Of a DNA stretch of 64,000 bases, positions 54,371 through 64,000 are shown piece after piece. Within the stretch, counting starts at the first letter, position 1. Each line of letters opens with the position of its first letter. The notes beneath the pieces were generated by a model that saw only the letters and a program-made list of their open reading frames with translations, was not told the origin of the DNA and ran no database searches. The DNA is from Rhypophila decipiens (taxonomy: Eukaryota; Ascomycota; Sordariomycetes; Sordariales; Naviculisporaceae), in assembly GCA_033297075.1 (NCBI GenBank), contig MU858061.1, forward strand, positions 1 through 64,000. The letters are read 5' to 3'. The position numbers and the translations under genes are program-made.

Positions 54371-57300
54371 ATGGCGGGAGACCGAGAGAAACAGACGGAC
54401 GGGGACAAGGAGACCAATGCCCTTTCATCCTCGTCCTCCAACACGCAGACATACGAAGATCTCAGAGAGGAAGCCCGGCGCAACAATCCCAATGGTGTAT
54501 CGCACGCGGACCCAGGCGTCTCGGTGCACCAGGCCGAGGCAGACTTTGCTGAGCTTCAGCGCGAACTATCACGTCTTTCGCGCGCCAGCCGGACCAAGAG
54601 CCATCAGGGACGGGCGGAGGATGTGGAGAAAGGAGGTGCGACGACCGACCCGCAGGCGTCTTCAGACGAAGCGGAGCAGTTCGACCTGGAATCAGCTCTG
54701 CGTGGCGACCTCGAGGCAGAGAGGGCGGCCGGCATTCGGCCAAAACATGTGGGCGTCTACTGGGACGGGCTGACGGTAAAGGGAATGAGCGCCAGCGCCA
54801 ACTATGTAAAGACCTTTCCCGACGCATTTATCGACTTCTTCAACGTCGTCTCGCCCGTCGTGAACTTACTCGGCCTCGGGAAAAAGGGGCCCGAGACGAC
54901 CCTTCTGGACAACTTTCGGGGCGTTTGCAAACCGGGGGAGATGATCCTTGTCCTTGGCAAACCCGGCTCTGGATGCACCACCTTCCTCAAAAATATCGCC
55001 AATCAGAGACATGGCTACACGAGCGTCTCTGGCGAGGTCAACTATGGGCCCCTTTCCGCCGAAGAGTTCAGGCAGTACCGCGGAGAAGCTGTTTACAACG
55101 CAGAGGACGACCTCCACCATGCAACGCTCTCGGTCGAGCAGACGCTGGGGTTTGCCCTCGATGTCAAAATACCAGGCAAGCTTCCGGCCGGAATCACCAA
55201 GAGCCAGTTCAAGGAAAAGGTCATCACCACGCTCCTCAAAATGTTCAACATCGAGCACACGCGCCATACTGTCGTCGGAGGCCATTTCATTCGCGGAGTG
55301 TCTGGAGGAGAGCGCAAGAGAGTCTCGATTGCCGAGATGCTGATCACGAACGCATGTGTCCTATCATGGGACAACTCGACACGCGGTCTCGACGCATCCA
55401 CGGCGCTCGATTTTGTCAAGTCTCTCCGGGTACAGACCAACTTGTACAAAACCAGCACTTTCGTCTCTCTCTACCAGGCTTCGGAAAACATTTACAAGCA
55501 GTTTGACAAGGTGCTCGTGATAGACGAAGGCAAGCAGGTTTACTTTGGCCCAACGTCTGAGGCGAGAGCCTATTTTGAGGGGCTGGGGTTCCTTCCTCGA
55601 CCACGACAGACGACCCCTGACTATGTCACTGGCTGCACAGACGAGTTCGAGCGTGAATACCAAGAAGGAAGATCGGCCGAAAACGCACCACATAATCCGG
55701 TTACGTTACAGGCAGCCTTCAATCAGTCCAAATTTGCGAGGGCGCTGGAGCAAGAGATGGCAGACTATAAGCGAGCTGTGGCGGAGGAGGAGCAGAAACA
55801 CGAGGACTTTCGGATCGCCGTCCGAGAGCAGAAACGGCGGGGTACTCCCAAGCGTTCAGTCTATTCGGTTGGTTTCCAACAGCAGGTCTGGGCGCTCATG
55901 AAGAGGCAGTTCGTCCTCAAGATGCAAGATCGGCTTGCTCTTGCCTTGTCTTGGCTCCGAAGCATCGTAATTGCTATTGTCTTGGGAACACTCTACCTGA
56001 ATCTCGGCCAGACCTCAGCAAGTGCTTTCAGCAAGGGAGGTCTCATGTTCATCTCGCTTCTCTTCAACGCTTTCCAGGCTTTCTCCGAACTTGCTGGAAC
56101 TATGCTCGGCCGTCCGATCGTCAACAAGCATAAAGCATACGCCTTCCACCGTCCATCAGCTCTCTGGATAGCGCAAATCTTCGTCGACCAGGCCTTCGCC
56201 GCCTCGCAGATCCTGGTCTTCTCCCTAATCGTCTACTTTATGACGAATCTGTACCGCAGCGCAGGCGCCTTCTTCACCTTCTACCTGATGATTCTGTCGG
56301 GCAACATCGCCATGACACTCTTCTTCCGTATCATCGGATGTATCAGTCCGGACTTTGACTACGCTGTCAAGTTTGCTGTTGTTAGCATCACACTCTTCAT
56401 CACGACATCCGGCTACCTCATTCAATGGCAATCCCAAAAGGTATGGCTGCGGTGGATCTACTACATCAACGTTCTCGGTCTCGCCTTCAGTTCTATGATG
56501 GAGAACGAGTTTTCGAGAATTGAGATGACTTGCACGGCCGATTCTCTGGTCCCTTCTGGTCCAGGATACGATGACATCAACCACCAGGTCTGCACTCTCC
56601 CAGGATCCAAGCCCGGCAGTCTTGACGTCTCTGGCAGTGACTACATCATCCAGGGCTTCTCATACCGCCCTGAAGAGCTGTGGCGGAACTGGGGAATTCT
56701 CTTGGCACTAATCATCTTCTTTCTGATCATGAACGTGGTCCTCGGCGAGATCATTAAGCACGGCATGGGCGGCACCTCGGCCAACACCTTCCAGAAGCCC
56801 AACGACGAGCGCAAGAGACTGAATGCAGATCTTGCTCTGAAGCGCGAGGCACGCAGAGAAGCCCGCAAGGAAAACAACGGATCGGAGATCAAGATCAAGT
56901 CAGAGCGTGTTCTCACTTGGGAGAATCTCTGCTATGAAGTCCCCGTTCCGGGCGGCCACCGCCAACTGCTCGATCATGTCTTTGGCTACGTCAAACCTGG
57001 CCAGTTGACGGCCCTGATGGGCGCCTCTGGCGCGGGCAAGACCACCTTGTTGGATGTACTCGCCGCCAGAAAGAACATTGGCGTTATCAGCGGCGATATC
57101 TTGGTCGACGGTATCAAGCCTGGTAAAGAGTTCCAGCGCAGCACCTCGTATGCAGAACAGCTCGATATGCACGATCCTAGTCAGACTGTGCGTGAAGCTC
57201 TGCGCTTCTCGGCAGACCTTCGCCAGCCATACGAGACACCACGCGAAGAGAAGTATGCCTACGTTGAGGAAATCATTGCCCTTTTGGAGATGGAGACGTT

Positions 57301-58804
57301 CGCCGATGCCATCATCGGCCCTACTGAGGCTGGGCTCACGGTCGAACAACGCAAGCGGGTCACCATTGGCGTCGAACTTGCCGCCCGCCCACAACTTTTG
57401 CTTTTCTTGGACGAGCCGACCAGTGGCCTCGACAGTCAGAGTGCCTTCAATATCGTTCGCTTCCTGAAGAAACTCGCCGCCGCCGGCCAGGCAATTCTGT
57501 GCACAATCCACCAACCTAACGCCGCTCTGTTCGAGAACTTTGATCGATTGCTCCTCCTCAAGTCCGGGGGACGCTGCGTGTACTTTGGTGACATCGGCAA
57601 GGACGCACACGTCCTACGAGACTACCTCGCCCGTCACGGTGCAGTCGCCAAAGACACCGACAACGTGGCGGAGTTCATGCTCGAGGCTATCGGCGCAGGA
57701 TCCGCTCCCAGGATCGGCAACCGGGACTGGGCAGACATCTGGGCAGACAGCCCCGAACTAGCCAACGTCAAAGACGCCATCAGCCAAATGAAAGAAGAGC
57801 GCAAAGCCGCCGCCGCCACCGCAGCGTCCAACCTAGATCTCGAGCGCGAATACGCCTCCCCGCTGCTGCACCAGCTCAAGGTGGTCATCAAGCGGACCAA
57901 CCTGGCCCACTGGCGCTCACCCAACTACCTCTTCACCCGCATCTTCAACCACGTGGTCATCGCCATCGTCACGGGCCTGACCTTCCTCAACCTCGACGAG
58001 TCCCGCCAGTCGCTGCAGTACAAGGTATTCGTCATGTTCCAGGTGACGGTGCTCCCCGCGCTGGTCATCTCCCAGGTGGAGGCAATGTACCACTTCAAGC
58101 GCGCCATCTTCTTCCGCGAGCAGTCGTCCAAAATGTACAGCAGCTTCACCTTTGCCATGTCCATGCTCATCGCCGAGATGCCCTACAGCATCCTCTGCGC
58201 GGTGGTCTTCTTTCTGCCGCTGTACTACATGCCGGGCTTGCAGACCGAGTCGGCCCGCGCAGGATACCAGTTCTTCATGGTCCTCATCACCGAGATATTT
58301 TCCGTCACGATGGGCCAGTTCCTCGCGGCGTGCACGCCCAGCTTGTTCATTTCGTCGCAGTTTGACCCCTTCATCATGATCACTTTTGCGCTCTTTTGCG
58401 GCGTGACTATTCCCGCGCCGCAGATGCCCAAGTTCTGGAGATCGTGGCTTTACGAGCTCGATCCGTTTACACGGCTGATCGGGGGGATGGCCACTACCGC
58501 GCTGCACGAGCTACCTGTCATCTGCGAACCAGACGAGATCAACAGGTTCACCGCCCCAGACGGACAGACGTGCGGAGAATACATGAAGGACTTTTTCTCG
58601 CGCGGAGGCCCGGGATACCTAGTCAACAACGCGACAAGTGCATGCGAGTACTGCGCCTTCAAGGTCGGCGATCAGTTCTACGAGCCGTTGGGGCTGTCGT
58701 TTGACAATCGGTGGAGAGACCTGGGCATCTTTTTGGGCTTCTTGGGGAGTAACCTTGTGATTTTGTTCTTGGCCAGCAGGTTCCTCAACTTTAACAAGAG
58801 GTAG
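54371..58804 (+). CDS. PDR-type ABC transporter (ABCG, full-size, NBD-TMD twice)
   Basis: Single exon, 1,477 residues, the usual length for fungal pleiotropic drug resistance pumps. The first nucleotide-binding domain has the degenerate Walker A GKPGSGCTT (196-204) typical of PDR half 1, signature VSGGERKRVSIAE and Walker B with WDNSTRGLDAST. Six membrane segments follow from LALALSWLRSIVIAIVLGTL. The second domain has canonical Walker A GASGAGKTT (884-892), LTVEQRKRVTIGVEL in place of a standard signature, and LLLFLDEPTSGLDSQ. A second six-helix block ends the protein. It should export hydrophobic drugs or metabolites across the plasma membrane. The asymmetric catalytic sites match known PDR pumps. 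The substrate cannot be inferred, and no biosynthetic cluster is adjacent. Confidence 0.95.
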   Translation: MAGDREKQTDGDKETNALSSSSSNTQTYEDLREEARRNNPNGVSHADPGVSVHQAEADFAELQRELSRLSRASRTKSHQGRAEDVEKGGATTDPQASSDEAEQFDLESALRGDLEAERAAGIRPKHVGVYWDGLTVKGMSASANYVKTFPDAFIDFFNVVSPVVNLLGLGKKGPETTLLDNFRGVCKPGEMILVLGKPGSGCTTFLKNIANQRHGYTSVSGEVNYGPLSAEEFRQYRGEAVYNAEDDLHHATLSVEQTLGFALDVKIPGKLPAGITKSQFKEKVITTLLKMFNIEHTRHTVVGGHFIRGVSGGERKRVSIAEMLITNACVLSWDNSTRGLDASTALDFVKSLRVQTNLYKTSTFVSLYQASENIYKQFDKVLVIDEGKQVYFGPTSEARAYFEGLGFLPRPRQTTPDYVTGCTDEFEREYQEGRSAENAPHNPVTLQAAFNQSKFARALEQEMADYKRAVAEEEQKHEDFRIAVREQKRRGTPKRSVYSVGFQQQVWALMKRQFVLKMQDRLALALSWLRSIVIAIVLGTLYLNLGQTSASAFSKGGLMFISLLFNAFQAFSELAGTMLGRPIVNKHKAYAFHRPSALWIAQIFVDQAFAASQILVFSLIVYFMTNLYRSAGAFFTFYLMILSGNIAMTLFFRIIGCISPDFDYAVKFAVVSITLFITTSGYLIQWQSQKVWLRWIYYINVLGLAFSSMMENEFSRIEMTCTADSLVPSGPGYDDINHQVCTLPGSKPGSLDVSGSDYIIQGFSYRPEELWRNWGILLALIIFFLIMNVVLGEIIKHGMGGTSANTFQKPNDERKRLNADLALKREARREARKENNGSEIKIKSERVLTWENLCYEVPVPGGHRQLLDHVFGYVKPGQLTALMGASGAGKTTLLDVLAARKNIGVISGDILVDGIKPGKEFQRSTSYAEQLDMHDPSQTVREALRFSADLRQPYETPREEKYAYVEEIIALLEMETFADAIIGPTEAGLTVEQRKRVTIGVELAARPQLLLFLDEPTSGLDSQSAFNIVRFLKKLAAAGQAILCTIHQPNAALFENFDRLLLLKSGGRCVYFGDIGKDAHVLRDYLARHGAVAKDTDNVAEFMLEAIGAGSAPRIGNRDWADIWADSPELANVKDAISQMKEERKAAAATAASNLDLEREYASPLLHQLKVVIKRTNLAHWRSPNYLFTRIFNHVVIAIVTGLTFLNLDESRQSLQYKVFVMFQVTVLPALVISQVEAMYHFKRAIFFREQSSKMYSSFTFAMSMLIAEMPYSILCAVVFFLPLYYMPGLQTESARAGYQFFMVLITEIFSVTMGQFLAACTPSLFISSQFDPFIMITFALFCGVTIPAPQMPKFWRSWLYELDPFTRLIGGMATTALHELPVICEPDEINRFTAPDGQTCGEYMKDFFSRGGPGYLVNNATSACEYCAFKVGDQFYEPLGLSFDNRWRDLGIFLGFLGSNLVILFLASRFLNFNKR

Positions 58805-58835
58805 ACAGACAGCGATCTCGACATCAGAACTGCCC

Positions 58836-58915
58836 TTTTCTTTTCTTTTCTTTTCTTTTCTTTTCTTTTCTTTTCTTTTCTTTTCTTTTCTTTTCTTTTC
58901 TTTTCTTTTCTTTTC
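58836..58915. repeat. (TTTTC)16 microsatellite
   Basis: Sixteen perfect pentanucleotide units, beginning about 30 bp after the transporter stop, so probably within its 3' UTR. The run is likely length-variable. Confidence 0.97.
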
Positions 58916-59657
58916 TTTCTCTTTTCCCATTTCCTCTGTTTCTTGGCAAAACAAAACAAGCATCATGCATTTCAGGGGGCATGGTTTTGGTTTCACTCGC
59001 GCTGCACTTTCCTTATCTCTGATAGATAGATATATCCATGCATATAATAATATTTTTGATACCTCTTATATGAACCTGCAACGCCCCTCGTGTGAACATG
59101 TGACGCCTCGTTTTCTAATATAAATTCTGTTCAATATCAATGCCAGAGACCTTGTCTGATCACGTTAAACCCTTGACTGTGCAGTGAATCTCAAACGCCT
59201 GATTGAATCTCGAAAGACGCATACACATAGACCATGATGCGCATAGATGAGAATGTATTGATGCCGCACAAATAAACAGATATAGCCTTGCTTGCTAAAA
59301 CATATGCACTAAATATAGACACCCAGATGTTTATTTTCTCCCATTGAGCTGCTTGTTTAATCCCACCAACGCCTTTGTAACGACACAGGCACGCATAGAA
59401 CAAGCTGAATCGTCCCAATTGCACCCATCTAAAGCCAGACAACGACGCCAATAACCATGAAGACCAAAGTCCTGAGTTGATCCCGCTGGGGGCGTCCATT
59501 TATCCCACCAAACCCATTTTCTTGATCCCACTAGGCCCCTTGCAACGACATGCAAAGGCATATATCAGACTACCCACACGCATATACCGGACTACCAGCA
59601 CGCATATATCGGACCATTGGCATGCCCAAATCCCACTCTCGGCAAGCATACATCAAG
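58916..59657. other. Convergent intergenic region
   Basis: 3' flank of the ABC transporter and of the coiled-coil gene. Short repeated CGCATATA motifs (about 59579-59610) are visible; no gene. Confidence 0.55.
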
Positions 59658-61071
59658 CTAAATGCACGCCCCCTCAACACCACCGCCAGCCGCACTCTCC
59701 CCAACACGGACCTCCTCCAAACGAACCCCAATGGATTCAAGCTCCCGGCGTTGACGTAGCTGTCTATCCAGCTCGCGAATACGGTTCTTCAAAGCCTCGT
59801 TCTCTCGCAAGACTGACTCATAGCTTTGCCGAGAAGCCAGAATCGCTTCCTGTCGTGGGGTAGCTGCAAGCAGAGCAGGCGATGGCTCGGATGTAGCCGG
59901 GGTAGTCACCGCTGTCGTGGCCAGAGATGATGAGAATGACCGGCTGCCGTACTGCTGCTGCTGGCGATAGGCGTACGTCGTGGACGAGGACGTGCTGCGT
60001 CTCGAGTTTGAGCGCGAAGGAGAGTATGGCCCTACTGGGCTGTTGATGGGTGGCGGAGCTGTGCCGGCCAGACTGGGGAGAGGGTAGGGGCCTGTGTATT
60101 GGCCTTGCATGTGCGGAGGGGCCTCGTAGTCCACCTCATCTTGCGGGGGCGGGTCGGCGTAGAAGCTAGAGACGCGGCTTGAGCCGCTTGCTGGGGTCAT
60201 GATTTGGCCGCCGGCGAGGCTGGCTGTGCTGCTGCTGGCCGATCTTGGGGCAGCCTGAGGTCTGGCTTGGTTGCGGGTGGCAGCCGGTGCGGAAATGCCT
60301 GGGCCGGGCATTGTGTTTGATGGGCGAACTGGTGGGTTGGCCGAGGATGATGTGTTTGATTGAGTACGCTGTCTTGTGCTTGGGCGAGGATGTGTAGAGT
60401 GATTGATTGAGTCTGTGCCGGGACGACGAGAGTGTGTAGATTGATTGATTGGATCAGTGCCAGAGACGCTGTTCGAAGCTGAGGACGAGTTGGAGAGAAC
60501 AGAAGAGTTGTGTGCGTCACGAAGAGATTGGAGTTCGCGGGAGAGGAAATTAACCTGATGTGTTGTGGGTCGTTTGGTGATTAGAGAATGCCGGTGTGGT
60601 GAGGAGAGTTTGTAAGGAGCAGGGGCGGAAGGGACTCACCATAGCTTCCTGCTCCTGCTCGAGCTCTGAATAAAGCTCGGCGGCAGTCATGGGCCGTGCA
60701 TGTCTAGATGGCCCAGGCCCGACTGCCGGCCGATTGTCGCGGACCAGCACGGGGTTAGGTCGGCCCCCCTGTGCCGCCCCGCGACTGACGAAGTAACCGG
60801 TTCGACTCTCGCGGTCAAGAGAAGGAGGTTCACCGGGCAAAGGTGCTGCTTCCCTAGATGTAGGTCCACTACTGCTTCCCTGTCTGGCGAGATCCACATT
60901 GCGTCGGCTGTTGACCGGTCTCGATCCCGAGGACTGTGGAACGTTCGCCGAGGAAGTCGAGGCTGAGGGCAGTGGTGGAGGTGGCATCTGCAAGATGGCC
61001 GATTGATGACCCTGGTCTGGACCTTGGTAGAGGTGCCGAGGAGAAGGCGGAACGGAGTTGAGATCGGGCAT
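59658..61071 (-). CDS. Low-complexity protein with central and C-terminal coiled coils
   Basis: Two exons, 61071-60640 and 60554-59658 (intron 85 nt, GTGAGT to ACATCAG, phase 0), 442 residues. Start MPDLNSVPPSPRHLYQG. Ser/Pro-rich disordered N-terminus; a helix spans the splice site (AAELYSELEQEQEAM, then VNFLSRELQSLRDAHNSS). A long Ser/Thr/Asn region follows, then a C-terminal coiled coil (SVLRENEALKNRIRELDRQL). This resembles a conserved, uncharacterised Pezizomycotina protein. The function is not known; coiled coils suggest a structural or adaptor role. It is divergent from the small conserved gene at 61.9 kb. Confidence 0.7.
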
Positions 61072-61936
61072 CTTGGTGATGGAAGCTTCAGAAAACCGTA
61101 AACGGAAAGCCTTGACCGAGGTCTTTGAGCTATTTAGAACTACTCCAACAGAGCTGACGGAGCTCACCAGTGCTCGCGGCTTAGGGAAAGAACATGGACG
61201 AGGGAGTCCATCGCACCATGGACAATGGACAATGCCCCTTTGCGTCTCGCGTTCAAAATAAACACGATAGCAAAGACGAGTTAATATGACTGTTTATGCG
61301 ACCCCTTCCGTCGGATGACAGAGTCGTCGGCCGTTGCCCGATGATTCGTTGAAGGAGTTGGAGATGGTTGTAGGACAGGGGGTCGTAGAAGGGCAACCCC
61401 CTGCCAGCAGTAAGCTTAGCAGCTGCAACTAAGTTCCAGCCTTCCGGCCCGGCCAAGCCACTACAGGGCGATCGGGACGCCCCATGTCCGGTCCCACTGC
61501 AGTCTAGGCTCTTGGGCGGACGAAAGAGGACAGCGGGGAAGCTCTGTTGGAGAAACAGGGGTCAGGGAGAGCTCAGTAATCCGCTGAGGGGCACACTGGC
61601 TTAGTACTTGCTTATCGGAACCGCTCGGCGGCTGATTTAGACTGCCGCTCTTTCTGGGTAACCTATGATGTAATTGCCATATTGTTCCTCTCCTTTCATC
61701 TTGAGCAGCGCAGATAATGACGGAAGGCCAGCTGCAAGATGTGCCGATCAGGGACACCTGATGTCAGCGCCATATCCCGTAAGCAATTGGCATTGTCCTA
61801 TTTAAGACTTGACCCCCTCGCCCTTCAGTAGCTCGAAACAACAATTTCCAAACCAAACCACAACAACCTATCACCAATTAGATCTCACATCTCTCGACTC
61901 CCTATTTGACAAACAAAAAACATCACAAACTCCATC
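61072..61936. other. Divergent promoter region
   Basis: About 865 bp between two divergent starts. No gene supported. A C/A-rich leader lies directly before 61937. Confidence 0.5.
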
Positions 61937-62241
61937 ATGGCTCAGTCACCCCCTCCCGAGAGACAATCTGGCAAGCAGCTCCACGAAGTTCCCGGTTCCG
62001 GCGAGGGAACCAATGAGGAAGCCAGCAAGATCAGCCAGGAGCAGCAGAAGGAGACCAAGAAGACTGGCCTCGAGGTATGTCATTTCGCGTCCAAGATTGA
62101 AATATCGCAAGCATACTAATTAGACGGTTCCTTACACAGAACCTGACATCAAACCCCAAGGGTGTTCTCGACGACGAAGTCACCAAGAAGTTCGCCAAAA
62201 ACACAAAGATGGACTCGGAGTCAAAATCAGATTCGAACTAG
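61937..62241 (+). CDS. Small conserved hydrophilic fungal protein
   Basis: Two exons, 61937-62074 and 62140-62241 (intron 65 nt, GTATGT, ATACTAAT, CTTACACAG, phase 0), 79 residues. MAQSPPPERQSGKQLHEVPG, then EEASKISQEQQKETKKTGLE, then SNPKGVLDDEVTKKFAK. Charged, without hydrophobic segments; likely disordered. The SNPKG-x-LDD segment is, to my memory, conserved in small hypothetical proteins of many ascomycetes, possibly stress-induced. Start ATG in a good context (CATCATGG). Confidence 0.75.
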
Positions 62242-63154
62242 GATACGGACGATGGGAAACACTGCTGCGAAGGGAATCCTGCACAGCTCTAGGCGTTTTG
62301 GGATGGACACTACATGACATGGTTTAATGAAGGCCTATTGCAATGAGTGATGATTACCTCGATACGAATTGAATTATCTTGACGCATCTGTTGATTGATA
62401 TCGTGAATGCCCCTGTGTTCTGATACCGCTGTATCCGTAATGTAAAGTACCGGGACAATATTACAGGGGTTTACAGGTGCAAGCCTTATCCGTACTACGT
62501 CATGTTCAACTCCAAGGCCCCGAGAAAATAAACTATATGCAAAATTTGCAAAACGATTTCAATGGCCATTCCGTAAAATTGGTAACAACCACAGGACATG
62601 AATTTACGCATAATTATCGCCTCCTTTCGGCTCCTCTCACATGCCAACCCGTGAACAGGTTGGAGAGAGACAGCGAGGCTCGATGACGAAACCGGCGCAG
62701 TAAAGCCACATTCAAAGACCCCTGTAAATAATCTGCCAAGCAGGGCCTCTTTTAGCCGTCTGCACATGTCAAACCCGCTGAATGGCCAAGGCGCACAGCC
62801 ACAGCCATCAGCTGATGACGACATGTCCCTCAGTTGTGCAGTTGGTTGCCCCTCCTTGAGACACAGAGAGGGGTGGATATCATGCTGTTCTCTGCTTCCC
62901 CCTGCCAGCTACGTATTCAACAGAAAACGGCCACGCGTCTAGAAAAACCGAAACCCGTCGACCGCTTTGGAACATCACGCCAGCCGGCTACTACTTAAAA
63001 TCTTTCCAACTCTCTCACCGAAATCTTCCTTTCAACTATTCTTGAACCATCACCAAATACCCAACCTTTCATACATCAAATAAATACTCCCTACACATCA
63101 AGATACCCCTCAACTCAACCCCCCTCAATTCAAACCAGACACAAATCAAGCAAA
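62242..63154. other. Intergenic, promoter of the Vip1-like gene
   Basis: No gene seen. The last 150 bp is C/A-rich, as commonly found in leaders of highly expressed fungal genes. Confidence 0.6.
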
Positions 63155-64000
63155 ATGACTGCCACGGTACACGTCAAGAACATCGCAGCCAAGACTGACG
63201 ACAAGGAAGTCAAGGACTTCTTCAGCTTCTGGTACGTTGCTCTCAACCAGTTTTCCCTTCCTCCCAATCAGGTTCGAGACTAACTCCAATCTCTCTCCAG
63301 CGGCAAAATCACATCCATCGACGTCCAACCCGAGGGCACATCAGATCTCAAGACGGCCACCGTGACGTTTGAGAAGGAGTCCGCCGCTAAGACGGCCCTC
63401 CTCCTCAACCACACCCTTCTCAGCGACAATGAGATCATCGTAACGTCTGACGCCACACTCGACTCTGACCACTCCCCCAAGGCCAACGCCGACCGGGACA
63501 CCGACGAGATCACGCAAGAAGAAAAGCCTCGCTCCCGCATTCTCGCCGAGGTCCTCGCCAACGGGTACCTCGTGGCCGACACGTCCCTCAAAACCGCCAT
63601 CGCCCTCGACGAGAAGCACGGCGTCTCTGCTCGCTTCCTCTCCACGCTCGAGAACCTCGACCAGAAGTACCACGCTACCGACCGCGCCAAGGCCACCGAC
63701 CAGTCCTACGGCATCACCAACCGCGCATACTCCCTGCTCCATGGACTGAGCTCGTACTTTGAAAAGGCAACAAACACACCTACCGGACACAAGATTGCCA
63801 ACTTCTACACGGCAAGCGCCAAGCAGGTGGAGGATATTCACAATGAGGCCAAGAGGCTTGCCGAGTTGAAGAAGGAGGAGGCCGGCGGCAGCGCCTACAA
63901 GGCTGTAGGTTTGGATAAGGTCTTTGGCCCCGAGAAGACTACCCCCGCTGAGGGGACGTCCGGCGGTGCCGCGGCTCCTTCTACCACCACCACGGGAGAT
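63155..64000 (+). CDS. Vip1-like RRM protein (5' part; continues beyond window)
   Basis: Exon 1 63155-63231, intron 63232-63300 (69 nt, GTACGT, ACTAAC, CTCCAG, phase 2), exon 2 from 63301 open to the window end. MTATVHVKNIAAKTDDKEVKDFFSF, then GKITSIDVQPEG and KTATVTFEKESAAKTALLL form an RNA-recognition motif, with VHVKNI as RNP2 and KTATVTFE as the RNP1 position, though aromatic RNP1 residues are weak. The following helical region (RAYSLLHGLSSYFEKA, ELKKEEAGGSAY) is shared with fission yeast Vip1 and its fungal homologues. A Thr/Ala-rich C-terminus is in progress at base 64000. Function in yeast is poorly defined. Confidence 0.85.

Noticed and set aside
53943..54773. 276-codon plus-strand frame overlapping the ABC transporter start
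   Set aside because: It overlaps the transporter N-terminus in another frame, has Arg/Pro-rich shadow composition and no domain.
57917..58507. 196-codon His/Glu/Arg-rich frame antisense to the ABC transporter
   Set aside because: Shadow of strongly biased codon use in the real gene on the other strand.
58619..58996. Minus-strand frame with repeated KEKKR
   Set aside because: Produced by translating the TTTTC microsatellite; no start context or homology.

Overview
The window is nuclear DNA from a filamentous ascomycete (Pezizomycotina, most likely Sordariomycetes). The evidence is short introns of about 54-126 nt with GTRNGT donors, CTAAC/CTGAC-like branch points and YAG acceptors, plus fungus-specific families: HET, STAND N-terminal, NmrA, PDR/ABCG and CK2 beta. 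I see no prokaryotic operons, rRNA or CRISPR. Exon-intron models below were built by eye from reading frame, splice signals and phase.

Left part (1-29.6 kb) is a dynamic accessory compartment. It opens with the 3' end of a pogo/Fot1-type transposon. An HNH-domain relic, an intact NmrA-like reductase gene, a fragment of a membrane-protein family and a small Cys-rich gene with a shifted frame follow. Next comes a long SNF2-type helicase gene broken by one stop and one frameshift. At 12.4-22.7 kb lie three divergent paralogues, here called A, B and C. Each has an N-terminal helical region, a low-complexity linker and a C-terminal Cys/His domain with a conserved intron position. Between them are an AT-rich block with a strong RIP signature and a broken STAND/ankyrin gene. 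A gene resembling only the N-terminal zinc region of HET proteins follows at 23.9-24.8 kb. Gene A contains a tandem duplication of an intron-plus-exon module.

Middle part (25-43 kb) is gene-poor. It holds a split tRNA-like sequence, a 315-bp foldback element whose two arms carry unrelated but equivalent hairpins, a one-TM coiled-coil protein, a four-copy tandem array of about 230 bp with splice-like signals, a WD40-type protein and a two-exon protein with an NNC motif.

Right part (43.5-64 kb) mixes a HET-domain gene with core genes: a JmjC/cupin-8 protein, CK2 regulatory subunit beta, a full-length PDR-type ABC transporter, a low-complexity coiled-coil protein, a small conserved protein, and the start of a Vip1-like RRM protein that runs off the window. 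The 49-54.3 kb interval shows no gene I can support.

Taken together, the STAND-like, HET-like and HET genes, the A/B/C family and the damaged repeats look like a fungal nonself-recognition or genome-defence island beside conserved housekeeping genes. That functional reading is inference.
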